Origin: Clostridium sp.
GTDB lineage: Bacteria > Bacillota > Clostridia > Clostridiales > Clostridiaceae
Length of the DNA: 40,795 nt
Reading direction: 5' to 3'
NCBI RefSeq assembly: GCF_029258205.1
Contig: NZ_JARHZJ010000036.1
Location: 1-40,795, forward strand
The position numbers and the translations under genes were made by a program. How positions within the stretch are numbered: the stretch's first letter is position 1; every line of letters starts with the position of its first letter. The notes beneath the pieces are model-generated. The model was given only the letters and a program-made list of their open reading frames with translations, was not told where the DNA came from and searched no databases. This document shows, piece by piece, positions 15,249 to 24,334 of this stretch.

Positions 15249-18200
15249 TTAAACTCTTTTTGAAACAGCCATTTTTAATATTTCACCATTTACTTTAGCT
15301 TCTGAGTAATCAGCATCTCCGTTATAAACAATTTCTTCTGTTAAAGTTTCTTTCTTTATAACATCTTCAAACTTCTTGATTACATCTAAAAGCATATCAT
15401 TTTCAGCTACGTAAAGAGTTATTTTATCAGCAACTTCAAATCCACTTTCTTTTCTCATGTTTTGAATTTTTGATATAATTTCTCTTAAATGACCTTCTTC
15501 TCTTAATTCATCAGTTATAGTAGTATCTAAAACAACACCAACTGACCCCTCTCCAGCAAATGCGAATCCTTCTAATCCTTGCATTGTTACAAGTAAGTTT
15601 TCAGCATTTAATTCTATTTCATTTCCATCTACAGTGATAACTTCTACTCCACCATTTTGGATTTTTTGAGCTAATTCCATTTGGTTTCTTGAAGCTATTT
15701 CTTTTCTTATAGCTGGTATTAACTTACCATAAGCTCTTCCTAAAACAGGTAAGTTAGGCTTAATTTCAAAGTTAACATATTTAGAAAGGTCAGCTCCTAA
15801 CTCTACTTCCTTGATATTTAATTCATCCTTAATTATGTCTCCATAATATTCTGGAAGCTCTGAAGTTGAAAGAAGCATTTTTGAAAGTGGCTGTCTATTC
15901 TTGATGTTAGCACCATTTCTAGCACTTCTTCCAAGTTTAACTATCTTATAAGCTAAATCCATTTTTTCTTCTAACTTTTTATCTATAGCCTTTTCATCAA
16001 CTTCTGGCCATGCTCCTAAGTGAATACTTTCTAAAGCATTTTCATCTAAGTTAACTACTAAGTTTTGATAGATTTCTTCTGTTATAAATGGTACAAACGG
16101 AGCTGCAACTTTACATAAAGTTACTAAAACTCTGTATAAAGTAGTGTATGCACCTATCTTGTCATCAGTTAATTCTTCTGACCAGTATCTAGCTCTATTT
16201 CTTCTTACATACCAGTTTGATAACTCATCAGTAAACTCTTCTATTTCTAAAGCAGCTTGAGTTATTCTATAGTTATTTAAATGATCATCTACATCCTTAA
16301 CTAAAGTATTAAGTTTTGACATTATCCATTTGTCCATTACGTTATCTGATACGAAATCTTTATAGTCTAATGGATTGAAGTTGTCTAACTCTGCATATAA
16401 AACATAGAATGAGTAAACATTCCATAATGTGCTTAAGAATTTTCTTTGAGTTTCAGCAACATCTTCTATTGAGAATCTAGTTGGTAACCACGGAGCGCTT
16501 GCAGTATAGAAATGCCATCTTGTAGCATCAGCACCTTGTGAATCAAGTACTTCAAATGGATCAACTACATTACCCTTAGATTTTGACATCTTTAAGCCCT
16601 TCTTATCAAGAACGTGACCTAAAACTATACAGTTTTCAAATGGATTTCTATCAAAGATAGCAGTTGATATTGCTAATAATGTATAGAACCATCCTCTTGT
16701 TTGGTCAACAGCTTCTGATATAAATTGAGCTGGGTAGTTAGCTTCAAATAATTCTTTGTTCTCAAATGGATAGTGATGTTGAGCAAATGGCATTGATCCT
16801 GAATCAAACCAACAGTCTATAACCTCAGCTGTTCTCTTCATCTCTTTATTACAATGAGGACAATTTAAATGAACTTTATCAATATATGGTTTATGAAGTT
16901 CTATATCTTCTGGAACATTTATTCCTTTAGTTTTTAACTCTTCAATACTTCCTATACATTCTCTGTGTCCGCATTCACATTCCCATATTGGAAGTGGAGT
17001 TCCCCAGTATCTATCTCTTGAGATACCCCAATCTATAACATTCTCTAAGAACTTACCAAATCTACCATGCTTTATGTTATCTGGGTACCAATTTATTTTT
17101 TCATTGTTAGCTAAAAGTTTATCTCTTAAAGTTGTCATTGCAACAAACCAGCTTTCTTTTGGATAGTAAAGAAGTGGTGTGTCACATCTCCAACAATGTG
17201 GATATGAATGAGTATGCTTTTCAGCTTTAAATAATTTATTTTGTTCTTTTAAGTAATCAACAATTTGTTGGTCACATTTCTTAACGAATTTTCCAGCCCA
17301 TGGAGTTACTTCTTCTACAAAATTACCACTTAAGTCAACTAAGTTTAAGAATGCTAATCCATTTTGTTTTCCTATTAAGTTATCATCCTCACCATAAGCA
17401 GGAGCTATATGAACTATACCAGTACCATCTGATAAAGTTACATAGTCACCATGAACAACTACGAAAGCTTTTCCTTCAGTTGGAGTTACAAATGGTAATA
17501 ATTGCTCATACTCCATACCTAATAACTCTTCACCTTTGAATTCTCTAACTATTTCAAAGCCTTCTCCTAAAACCTTAGGTGCTAATTCTTTAGCTAAGAT
17601 AAATATTTCATCTCCTTCAGCTTGCTTAGCTTCTACATAGTCATAAGCTTTATTTACGCATAAAGCAACGTTTGAAGGTAAAGTCCAAGGAGTTGTTGTC
17701 CAAGCTAAGAAGTACTTGTTATCTTCTCCTTTAACTTTGAACTTAGCTATAGCAGTTAAGTCCTTAACATCCTTGTATCCTTGTGAAACTTCGTGTGATG
17801 ATAAACTTGTTCCACATCTTGGGCAGTAAGGCATTGTTTTATAACCTTTGTATAAAAGTTTTTTATCCCACATTTGTTTTAAAGCCCACCATACTGATTC
17901 TATGTATGGATTATGATAAGTAACATATGGATTCTCCATATCTACCCAATAACCTATTTGCTCAGTCATCTTTTCCCACATGCTAACATATGTGAATACA
18001 CTATCTTTACATTCAGTTACGAATTTTTCAACACCGTAATCCTCTATTTGAGGTTTACCTGAAATTCCTAACTTCTTCTCTATTTCAAGCTCAACTGGAA
18101 GTCCATGAGTATCCCATCCAGCTTTTCTTATAACTTTATATCCCTTCATAACTTTGTATCTTGGGATTATATCTTTCATAACTCTTGTTAATACATGACC

Positions 18201-18368
18201 TACGTGTGGCTTACCATTAGCTGTTGGAGGTCCATCATAGAAAGTAAAGTATTCACCATCTTGATTCATATCAAAGTTTTTTTGTATTATGTTTTTTTCT
18301 TTCCAAAGGTTTGAAACTTCTTTTTCTACGCCTACAAAACCCTTAGGTAATTCAACTTTTTTATACAT
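15249..18368 (-). CDS. ileS: Isoleucyl-tRNA synthetase, type 2
   Basis: Encodes 1039 residues. It charges tRNA-Ile with isoleucine in the cytoplasm. The class I signatures are PHVGH at 54-58 inside [16 protein letters not shown], and KMSKS at about residue 592. Several CxxC pairs ([36 protein letters not shown]) mark zinc knuckles in the connective and editing region. Length and the FYDGPP signature place it in the eukaryote-like type 2 IleRS. Type 2 enzymes are characteristically insensitive to mupirocin, whereas type 1 (about 920 residues) is sensitive. Expression is controlled by the T-box leader upstream. The gene is monocistronic. Confidence 0.96.
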   Translation of the reverse strand: MYKKVELPKGFVGVEKEVSNLWKEKNIIQKNFDMNQDGEYFTFYDGPPTANGKPHVGHVLTRVMKDIIPRYKVMKGYKVIRKAGWDTHGLPVELEIEKKLGISGKPQIEDYGVEKFVTECKDSVFTYVSMWEKMTEQIGYWVDMENPYVTYHNPYIESVWWALKQMWDKKLLYKGYKTMPYCPRCGTSLSSHEVSQGYKDVKDLTAIAKFKVKGEDNKYFLAWTTTPWTLPSNVALCVNKAYDYVEAKQAEGDEIFILAKELAPKVLGEGFEIVREFKGEELLGMEYEQLLPFVTPTEGKAFVVVHGDYVTLSDGTGIVHIAPAYGEDDNLIGKQNGLAFLNLVDLSGNFVEEVTPWAGKFVKKCDQQIVDYLKEQNKLFKAEKHTHSYPHCWRCDTPLLYYPKESWFVAMTTLRDKLLANNEKINWYPDNIKHGRFGKFLENVIDWGISRDRYWGTPLPIWECECGHRECIGSIEELKTKGINVPEDIELHKPYIDKVHLNCPHCNKEMKRTAEVIDCWFDSGSMPFAQHHYPFENKELFEANYPAQFISEAVDQTRGWFYTLLAISTAIFDRNPFENCIVLGHVLDKKGLKMSKSKGNVVDPFEVLDSQGADATRWHFYTASAPWLPTRFSIEDVAETQRKFLSTLWNVYSFYVLYAELDNFNPLDYKDFVSDNVMDKWIMSKLNTLVKDVDDHLNNYRITQAALEIEEFTDELSNWYVRRNRARYWSEELTDDKIGAYTTLYRVLVTLCKVAAPFVPFITEEIYQNLVVNLDENALESIHLGAWPEVDEKAIDKKLEEKMDLAYKIVKLGRSARNGANIKNRQPLSKMLLSTSELPEYYGDIIKDELNIKEVELGADLSKYVNFEIKPNLPVLGRAYGKLIPAIRKEIASRNQMELAQKIQNGGVEVITVDGNEIELNAENLLVTMQGLEGFAFAGEGSVGVVLDTTITDELREEGHLREIISKIQNMRKESGFEVADKITLYVAENDMLLDVIKKFEDVIKKETLTEEIVYNGDADYSEAKVNGEILKMAVSKRV

Positions 18369-18449
18369 ATTGAAACTCCTTTCCTTCTCTTGTTTAATAT
18401 TTTAATTATTTACTTATAATTGATTATTTAGCCAAACTTAATTAAGTAA

Positions 18450-18770
18450 AATAAAAAAACTCCATCCTAAAAGGACGAAGTTATATTCGCTATACCACCT
18501 AAAGTTAAAACCTATCTATATAATTCAATTATAAATATTAAAATTTTACATTTTTGTGATAGGTAATTAAAAGCACATTTAATGCCCGCATCTTGTAACG
18601 TAGATATACGGGATAACTTAATAAGAATATATTCCTTTCAGTCTCCAACTCCCAGGTGATTTTCCTTAAATATACCTATAGTTTCACACCAACCAACTAC
18701 TCTCTGAATAAGGTTCTATATAAGTACTTGCCCTGTTCATAGTCTTTAAAGAAATTATATAATAGCACTT
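18450..18770 (-). ncRNA. T-box leader of ileS
   Basis: On the minus strand the order is: an AAGTA motif, CAGAGAG, the distal-loop-like GGTTGGTGTGAAAC, then the conserved T box TTTAGGTGGTATAGCG (18488-18503), then a terminator. That terminator has the stem ACTTCGTCCT/AGGATGGAGT with two G-U pairs (18460-18482) and seven Ts. Uncharged tRNA should pair with GGTGG and the specifier to favour antitermination. The specifier is not certain; ATT at 18620-18622, opposite the AAGTA motif, is my best candidate and would code for Ile. Confidence 0.88.
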
Positions 18771-18782
18771 TTAAAAAGTCAA
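18754..18782 (-). promoter_or_regulatory. Promoter of ileS
   Basis: TTGACT (18777-18782) and TATAAT (18754-18759) on the minus strand are 17 bp apart, ending just before the T-box leader. This is close to the sigma-A consensus. Confidence 0.85.
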
Positions 18783-19033
18783 CGAAACAAATCCATATAT
18801 TTGAAAGCTTTCATTAATTGTTTAATTTAATTTTATAATAAAAAATCTATTTTTATATAATCTAACATTATAAGTTAATACTTATATATCAAACAATAAA
18901 AATTAATTAATAATTTTTATTGTTTAATGTTGACTTTTCTTATCAATTAACTTATAATTAAATCATCAAATACATTCCATTCCCTTTTGTTAATCGTGCT
19001 GTTTTACTTTGATATATTTAGGAGGAGAATAGT
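18783..19033 (+). promoter_or_regulatory. Promoter and operator-like repeat of the BFD-like gene
   Basis: TTGACT (18930-18935), 17 bp, TATAAT (18953-18958) on the plus strand is a near-consensus promoter. Immediately upstream, at 18891-18925, is a perfect 15-bp inverted repeat (AAACAATAAAAATTA and its complement) with a 5-nt centre. Its right arm ends 4 bp from the -35. It could be an operator, or the A/T-rich end of some earlier unit. I see no gene in 18783-18890. Confidence 0.6.
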
Positions 19034-19249
19034 ATGAATGATAACAATAATTTAAATCAACAAGTAATTGATAAAATGACTAAAACTTGTATCTGCAAAG
19101 CAATCTCAAAAGCAAAGATAAAAGAAGCTATCAAAGATGGTGCACATACAGTAGAAGCAGTAGCTGAAAAAACTGGTGCAACAAAAGGTTGTTGTAGAGG
19201 TCGTAGATGCAGAGACAAGATTGAAGAATTAATTGAAGACAATCAATAA
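19034..19249 (+). CDS. Stand-alone BFD-like [2Fe-2S] protein
   Basis: Encodes 71 residues with AGGAGGAG ahead of the ATG. The fold pattern is that of the bacterioferritin-associated ferredoxin / NifU-middle / GlpA C-terminal (BFD-like) domain. It has C19-x-C21 at the start of the first helix, then two helices, and a second cysteine group with C53, C54 and C59 in KGCCRGRRC. The spacing is unusual: the common BFD form ends C-x2-C, here it is C-x4-C or C-x5-C. The high Arg/Lys density between these cysteines is also notable. It probably carries a [2Fe-2S] cluster as a redox or iron-handling partner. No bacterioferritin gene is adjacent. It has its own promoter and terminator, so it is monocistronic. 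Confidence 0.82.
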   Translation: MNDNNNLNQQVIDKMTKTCICKAISKAKIKEAIKDGAHTVEAVAEKTGATKGCCRGRRCRDKIEELIEDNQ

Positions 19250-19295
19250 TTCTTTTAAGCAAAACTTATTTACTGTTTTAATTTTGTATCTCCCT

Positions 19296-19321
19296 AAAAG
19301 AGTACCATTAGGTACTCTTTT
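19296..19321 (+). terminator. Terminator of the BFD-like gene
   Basis: An 11-bp stem (AAAAGAGTACC and its complement) with a 4-nt loop is followed by Ts on the plus strand. Confidence 0.87.
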
Positions 19322-19361
19322 TTACTTTTACATAATATTTATTTTATATTAAATCTTACCA

Positions 19362-19418
19362 AAAGAAAGATGGTATGTATCAAATCTAAGATTATTTTGA
19401 CACATACCATCTTTCTTT
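19362..19418 (-). terminator. Terminator overlapping the stop codon of the DUF1643-like gene
   Basis: A perfect 17-bp stem (AAAGAAAGATGGTATGT and its complement) has a 23-nt loop, and the tail on the minus strand is T-rich. The 5' arm begins inside the TAA stop codon (19417-19419). Confidence 0.8.
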
Positions 19419-20025
19419 AAATTTCAAATTCATTTAATTGTAAATTTTTAGACCAACTACTATAGTTTCTAGGATATCCTTGATTTGTAAGTGCTCCTAC
19501 ATAAAAAAACTTCTTTAAATCAAAGCAGTTATTTTTAACAACTTTAAATCCTTTTAAAAGATACTGTAATCTACTTTCATATATATTTCTAATATCTTTA
19601 GATGTTGGCTTTCCCCAAGCAAATATTATATGAGAACTATTTATTAGACTTTCAAATATTATTAAGTCATTTTTTAAGTATTCTCCATTCAAAATAAATC
19701 CATCATTTCCACATAGGAATAACTCGCCTTTAGTATTATAAACCTCTTCTAGAACATCTTTGCTATATTCAATAATAGGAAATAAGAATACAAAACTTAT
19801 TTCTTTTATTATTCCAAGTTCATCCTCATTATTCATTAAATATTTTATAGCTTTATTTAATTCTTTTTTTAAATCTTCAGCATTATGTGATTTTGGAGCT
19901 CTAGTAATAACTAATATATCACTTTCTCCTTCTTCATTAATGGTAAAAGTAACATTAAATTCTCTTCCACTTTCATAATCTAATAAAATATTTATATTAT
20001 TTTGATTCTTACAATACTTTTGCAT
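19417..20025 (-). CDS. DUF1643-like protein
   Basis: The ATG at 20025 follows GGGGAG by 5 bases and gives 202 residues. The TTG seven codons upstream is less likely. The family pattern is visible though diverged: ILVITRAPKSHNAED near residue 43 stands where DUF1643 proteins have a nucleotide-like VMLNPS-type segment. IIFAWGKP near 138 matches the conserved AWG. The ending ALTNQGYPRNYSSW matches the L-x3-G-x-PRHP signature. The central part (about 70-130) is specific to this protein. It is soluble, with no signal peptide. Biochemical function is unknown for the family. It stands alone with its own terminator. Confidence 0.68.
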   Translation of the reverse strand: MQKYCKNQNNINILLDYESGREFNVTFTINEEGESDILVITRAPKSHNAEDLKKELNKAIKYLMNNEDELGIIKEISFVFLFPIIEYSKDVLEEVYNTKGELFLCGNDGFILNGEYLKNDLIIFESLINSSHIIFAWGKPTSKDIRNIYESRLQYLLKGFKVVKNNCFDLKKFFYVGALTNQGYPRNYSSWSKNLQLNEFEI

Positions 20026-20145
20026 AAGCGCTCCCCTTTTTACCAACTCTCGTTCCTCATACTTAATATATTAGTATTAAGTATATTCTAAATTTAGTTT
20101 AGTATATAATCGAATCTTTAGAAATTCTACAAATTTATATAAACT

Positions 20146-22074
20146 TTATTTATTCTTTTTGTTTTCCTCTATTTGTGCTGCTAACTCATTAAGATATTCC
20201 CATCTCTCATATTTAAAGGATAATTCTTCTTCAACTTTTGCCTTTTCTTCCATTAACTCTTGGAGTCTACCATACTCTGATGCATGTTTTGTCATTAAAG
20301 AATCTAATTCTTCTATTTTTTCTTCAAGAGTCATTATTTCTTCATCTATAGTTTCAAATTCTCTTTGCTCTTTAAATGAGAATTTTAATACTTTACCCTT
20401 ATTTTTATTTTTATCCACAGATGAATCTTTTTTATTTTTATCCACAGCTACTTCTTTTTCTTTATTTTTAACATTCTCTTCTTCTTTGCTTAGAAGATAA
20501 TCCCCATAGTTTCCAGTATAAATATCTATTTCCCCATTTCCTTCATAAGAAAATATCTTATTACAAATTCTGTCTAGGAAATATCTATCATGTGATACAG
20601 TTATGACAACTCCACCAAAATCGTCTAAATAATCTTCTAATCTATTTAAAGTTTCAATATCTAAATCATTTGTAGGCTCATCTAATAAAAGCACATTAGG
20701 AGCTTCCATTAAAATTCTTAAAAGATGAAGCCTTCTTCTTTCTCCTCCAGATAACATACCTATCATTGTCCATTGAAGTGTTCCATCAAATAAAAACTTT
20801 TCACACATTTGTGATGCAGTTATTCTTTCACCTGTAGCAGTTTGCAAATACTCTCCTGCCTCTTTTATGTAATCTATAGCTCTCATCTCTGGATGCATAT
20901 GTGTATCTTCTTGTGAGAAACAAGCTATTTTTACAGTCTCACCTTTTATTATTTCTCCACTATCTGGTATTATCTTTCCTTCAATCATTCCCATAAGTGT
21001 TGATTTACCAATTCCATTAGGTCCTACAATACCTATCCTGTCACTTCTTAGTACTATATAGTTAAAATCATCAACAATCTTTTTATCACCAAAACTTTTG
21101 TTTAGATGTTCTATCTCTATTATTTTCTTTCCTAGTCTTGTTCCCATAACAGAGATTTCTATATTTTCATTTTCAATAAATCCTTCTTGATTTACTAATT
21201 CATCAAACCTTTGAAGTCTAGCTTTTTGCTTAGTAGTTCTAGCTTTTGCACCTCTTCTTACCCAAGCTAGTTCTTTTCTCATAAGATTTTGTCTTTTTTC
21301 TTCGTTAGCTTTTTCTACGGCTATTCTCTCAATCTTCTTTTCTAAGAAAACAGAATAGTTTCCATCATAGCTAAATAATCTACCTCTATCTAATTCTAAT
21401 ATTCTGTTTGTTACTCTATCTAGGAAGTATCTATCATGAGTAATCATTAAAAGAGCGCCTTTTCTACTATTTAAATATTCTTCTAACCAACTTATAGTTT
21501 CATTATCTAAATGGTTAGTAGGCTCATCTAATATTAATAATTCACAAGGAGTTATTAATGCAGCTGCTAGCATTATTCTCTTCTTTTGTCCTCCAGAAAG
21601 ATTTCCTACTTTTTCTTCAAAATTAGTTATTCCAAGCTTAGTTAAAACATTCTTTGCTTCACTTTCCATATCCCAAAGGTTTAAAGCATCTATTTTTCCT
21701 TGAATATTTATTAACCTTTCAGAACCATCTTCTTTAACTTCTCCCTTATCTATTTTTTCAAGTAACTCTTCGTATTCTCTTAATATTCTCATTTCCTCTG
21801 AGTTACCCTTAAAAACTTGCTCTAAAACAGTAGCATTATCATCATAATTGGGTGTTTGAGCAAGATACTCTACTCTTACTCTATTTCCCTTAGTTACAGT
21901 TCCTTCATCTGGTTCTTCAACTCCAGCAACTATTTTTAAGAAAGAAGATTTTCCTGTTCCATTAACTCCTATAAGCCCAATCTTCTCTCCTTCATTTATT
22001 CCTAAAGATACATTATTAGCTAAAATTTTTTCTGAATAGCTCTTACTTATATTTTCAAGAGTTATTAAATTCAT
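20146..22074 (-). CDS. ABC-F family ATPase (Uup-like)
   Basis: Encodes 642 residues, with AAGGATGG ahead of the ATG and no membrane segments. There are two ABC cassettes: Walker A GVNGTGKSS at about 36-44, signature LSGGQKKR and Walker B LLILDEPTNH in the first; GPNGIGKST, LSGGERRR and LLLDEPTND in the second. Between them lies the basic interdomain linker (KELAWVRRGAKARTTKQKAR) that reaches into the ribosome in ABC-F proteins. The last 100 residues form a charged coiled coil (about 545-640), as in Uup. It is cytoplasmic and acts on ribosomes or nucleic acids rather than transport. It lies downstream of the thiT hairpin and is probably separately transcribed. Some ABC-F proteins give antibiotic resistance; nothing here shows that. 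Confidence 0.9.
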   Translation of the reverse strand: MNLITLENISKSYSEKILANNVSLGINEGEKIGLIGVNGTGKSSFLKIVAGVEEPDEGTVTKGNRVRVEYLAQTPNYDDNATVLEQVFKGNSEEMRILREYEELLEKIDKGEVKEDGSERLINIQGKIDALNLWDMESEAKNVLTKLGITNFEEKVGNLSGGQKKRIMLAAALITPCELLILDEPTNHLDNETISWLEEYLNSRKGALLMITHDRYFLDRVTNRILELDRGRLFSYDGNYSVFLEKKIERIAVEKANEEKRQNLMRKELAWVRRGAKARTTKQKARLQRFDELVNQEGFIENENIEISVMGTRLGKKIIEIEHLNKSFGDKKIVDDFNYIVLRSDRIGIVGPNGIGKSTLMGMIEGKIIPDSGEIIKGETVKIACFSQEDTHMHPEMRAIDYIKEAGEYLQTATGERITASQMCEKFLFDGTLQWTMIGMLSGGERRRLHLLRILMEAPNVLLLDEPTNDLDIETLNRLEDYLDDFGGVVITVSHDRYFLDRICNKIFSYEGNGEIDIYTGNYGDYLLSKEEENVKNKEKEVAVDKNKKDSSVDKNKNKGKVLKFSFKEQREFETIDEEIMTLEEKIEELDSLMTKHASEYGRLQELMEEKAKVEEELSFKYERWEYLNELAAQIEENKKNK

Positions 22075-22149
22075 CGATTATCCATCCTTTTCAAAATAAA
22101 TCTTATTTTCATTATAATATAAACTCAAGTTTCTTCCAAAACTAAAATA

Positions 22150-22191
22150 AGAGTTGCATAAAATAATTTAACTTAATTATTATGCAACTCT
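22150..22191 (-). terminator. Terminator of tenA-thiT
   Basis: An 11- to 12-bp stem (AGAGTTGCATA and its complement) with extra internal pairing lies 14 bp after the thiT stop. The T-run behind it on the minus strand is short, so read-through into the ABC-F gene is possible. Confidence 0.65.
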
Positions 22192-22204
22192 CTATTAAAA
22201 ATTT

Positions 22205-22810
22205 CTATATGCTATTTATATTTTTCATTCTTTTAGCTAACATTTTTATTGGCATTATTGTTATTACTATAGCTGTTAATAAACTCTCAACTCCTGCACT
22301 ACTTACATTATAAATTATTGAATAAATCCATAAATTCATTCCTGGAGGAGCAAATTGACCAAAGAAAATTACTCCTGATATTATACTTACAAAAGTACTT
22401 AATCCTCCAGCCATAAGTGAACCAAGGAATATCTTATATTTCTTATCTATTCCAAATGATCCAGCTAGCCCTAAAGCCATATTTGATAGCATATAATCAA
22501 GCATAAATTGTACTGGATGTACTATAAAAGCTCCATTTAATATTTTTAAAAACCCAAATATCAATCCTCCTGTAACTCCAACAGTTCTTCCATATACTAA
22601 TGATAAAAGCATTATTGGAAGCATAGAAAATAAAGTTATTTCACCACCTTGAGGATATCTAACTATAGGTATAATATAAAGCATATAAGAAATAGCTACA
22701 CTTAGTCCAATCATTACAATTTCTCTTGTTGTAATTTTATGCTTTCTTAAATCTAATATATATAATCCTAATATTAAAATTCCAATTAAAGCTACTGAAT
22801 AAACACCCAT
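22205..22810 (-). CDS. thiT: Thiamine ECF transporter S component
   Basis: Encodes 201 residues with about six membrane helices. The ATG overlaps the tenA stop codon (TAATG), so translation is coupled. Typical ThiT features are seen: GLSVAISYMLYIIPIVRYPQ near residue 36, the acidic-glycine EITLFSMLPIMLLSL stretch near 57, and GLIFGFLKILNG near 82. Thiamine-specific S components bind thiamine tightly and dock onto the shared ECF module, whose genes are not here. The TPP riboswitch upstream of tenA governs both genes. Together they indicate thiamine scavenging. Confidence 0.9.
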   Translation of the reverse strand: MGVYSVALIGILILGLYILDLRKHKITTREIVMIGLSVAISYMLYIIPIVRYPQGGEITLFSMLPIMLLSLVYGRTVGVTGGLIFGFLKILNGAFIVHPVQFMLDYMLSNMALGLAGSFGIDKKYKIFLGSLMAGGLSTFVSIISGVIFFGQFAPPGMNLWIYSIIYNVSSAGVESLLTAIVITIMPIKMLAKRMKNINSI

Positions 22811-23475
22811 TATTTTTCACCTTCATCATATGCCATGTTCCAAAAATCAAGTTCATACAAACTAGCTCTTTTAAATATCTCTATTAATCTTCTTTGTTTT
22901 TCTTCAGATAAGTTTGAACATTTTTTATCTACGTAAGCTAACCACTCATCTGTAAATTTTAAAAACTCATCACAAGCATACTCATCAATCCAAGCTTTAA
23001 AGAAATTCCCCTGTAATTTATTAGAATATTTTTTGGAAATATATTTTCCTATGTAGCTATAACTCCATGTACATGGTAAAGTTGCAATAGCAATCTCATC
23101 TAAATCTCCTGTTAATGCTATTGCTTGCATATAGCTTGTATAACTTATAGTAGTACTCTTATATTCTCTTTTCTCTGCTTCTAATTCTGATATACCAAAT
23201 CCTTTTAAATATTCTATATGTACTGCTGTTTCATCCTCCATAGTGCCCTTTGTTGAATTATAAAAGAATTTCATTTCTTCCATAGTTTTAGCTTTAACTA
23301 CTCCAGCACAAAAAACTTTAGCATACTCTTTTAAATAAAGGTAATCTTGAACTAAATATTCTCTAAATTTATTCTTATCAAGAGTTCCTTCTCCAATTTC
23401 TTTTATAAATGGGTGCTCTAAATACTTCTCCCATATAGGCATTGCTTCTTTTAATAATTTTTCTGTAAATCTCAT
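22810..23475 (-). CDS. tenA: Aminopyrimidine aminohydrolase / thiaminase II
   Basis: Encodes 221 residues with AAAGGAGA ahead of the ATG; all-helical and soluble. Active-site residues match Bacillus TenA in place: D44 (LVQDYLY), Y112, the nucleophile C135 in LPCTWSYSY with Y139, and E208 near the C-terminus. TenA hydrolyses aminomethyl-pyrimidine breakdown products of thiamine to HMP, and splits thiamine more slowly. It is first in a two-gene operon with thiT under a TPP riboswitch, which fits a salvage role. Confidence 0.93.
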   Translation of the reverse strand: MRFTEKLLKEAMPIWEKYLEHPFIKEIGEGTLDKNKFREYLVQDYLYLKEYAKVFCAGVVKAKTMEEMKFFYNSTKGTMEDETAVHIEYLKGFGISELEAEKREYKSTTISYTSYMQAIALTGDLDEIAIATLPCTWSYSYIGKYISKKYSNKLQGNFFKAWIDEYACDEFLKFTDEWLAYVDKKCSNLSEEKQRRLIEIFKRASLYELDFWNMAYDEGEK

Positions 23476-23619
23476 ATTCTATATCTCCTTTAATCTTATG
23501 ATTAAACCAAATAGCCCAAATAAGAATCGCCTCAAAGTTTTATAAAACTCTAACTAAAAACTTAATACAATATTTTAGTTTATAATCATAGTTTTTATAA
23601 TATGTCTAATAAAAAATAA

Positions 23620-23646
23620 AAGCTACATCCATGTAGGATGTAGCTT
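23620..23646 (-). terminator. Terminator of the TPP riboswitch
   Basis: An 11-bp stem (AAGCTACATCC and its complement) with a 5-nt loop and a T-rich tail on the minus strand lies between the aptamer and tenA. It is the likely switch element. Confidence 0.8.
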
Positions 23647-23697
23647 AATTTATAAAAGATTATAATACTCTAAACATATAAAATACTATTATAAACT

Positions 23698-23790
23698 TTC
23701 TACTGGCTTTCCTACGCTGGCATTATCCAGATCAGGTTTAAGGGTTAATAACAAAATGTTATCTCTCAGCTAAAAGCACCCCTAGCTATA
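23698..23790 (-). ncRNA. TPP riboswitch (THI box)
   Basis: On the minus strand the aptamer reads CTAGGGGTGC, then GCTGAGAGA, then ACCCTTAAACCTGATCTGG, then ATAATGCCAGCGTAGG. These are the invariant THI-element blocks. It should shut off tenA-thiT when thiamine pyrophosphate is plentiful, through the terminator at 23620-23646. Confidence 0.96.
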
Positions 23791-23858
23791 AAGTCTATAA
23801 TTATTATATATATTTTCCCTAAAAAATTCTAGGTATTTTATAATTATAAATTTATATT

Positions 23859-24173
23859 TTAAATTCTCATGTAAAAATTATTCCAATAATCTCTACTTTG
23901 CATCATCATCTTTCTAAATTCTTCGTCATTACCATACTCATCATACCATTTTTCTAAAATTTCATAGGCAACACCATGATATAATAAGCTTCCTATAACA
24001 AAGGGCTTAGCTGGTACATCATTTAGTGACATTATTGTTACGCCTGTGCCTATAGTTCCATATATAATAGCTCTCTCTTTAGTAACAAAAGATTTCGCCT
24101 TATTTTTAAAATCAGTATCTCTTATGTATTTCTTTAATCTTTTAGGTATAGGAATGACTATAGCTTTTATCAT
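23859..24173 (-). CDS. Small membrane protein, unknown
   Basis: The ATG at 24173 follows AAGGA by 9 bases and gives 104 residues. A TTG three codons upstream touches the ribosome site and is less likely. The N-terminal 35 residues are basic (PIPKRLKKYIRDTDFKNKAK). One or two short hydrophobic segments follow (AIIYGTIGTGVTIMSL and PFVIGSLLYHGVAYEIL). The C-terminus is acidic and aromatic (EKWYDEYGNDEEF, SRDYWNNFYM). It could sit on the inner face of the membrane. I recognise no family. It is divergent from the methyltransferase gene. Confidence 0.7.
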   Translation of the reverse strand: MIKAIVIPIPKRLKKYIRDTDFKNKAKSFVTKERAIIYGTIGTGVTIMSLNDVPAKPFVIGSLLYHGVAYEILEKWYDEYGNDEEFRKMMMQSRDYWNNFYMRI

Positions 24174-24334
24174 TTTTTTCAATCCTTAAAATTACTCTTA
24201 TTAGAAATATATATTAAATATTATATTATTATTCTAAAGTACCAATTTATTTTTCTTAAATGCATTTTAAATATATTGGAAAGCCTAGAATATGTTATAA
24301 TTTTATAAGAATTATTTTGGAAGGAGCTATTTAA

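Larger units (their letters stand above)
23476..23858 (-). other. tenA-thiT leader region
   Basis: This gene-free stretch holds the TPP aptamer (23698-23790) and its terminator hairpin (23620-23646), followed by about 140 bp of AT-rich leader before tenA. TATAAT-like sequence precedes the aptamer near 23810, but I cannot fix a -35. I see no other feature. Confidence 0.6.

Noticed and set aside
18802-18813. TGAAAGCTTTCA as a cre site
   Set aside because: It is a 12-bp palindrome lacking the central CG and two bases shorter than cre. It is not placed on a promoter element.
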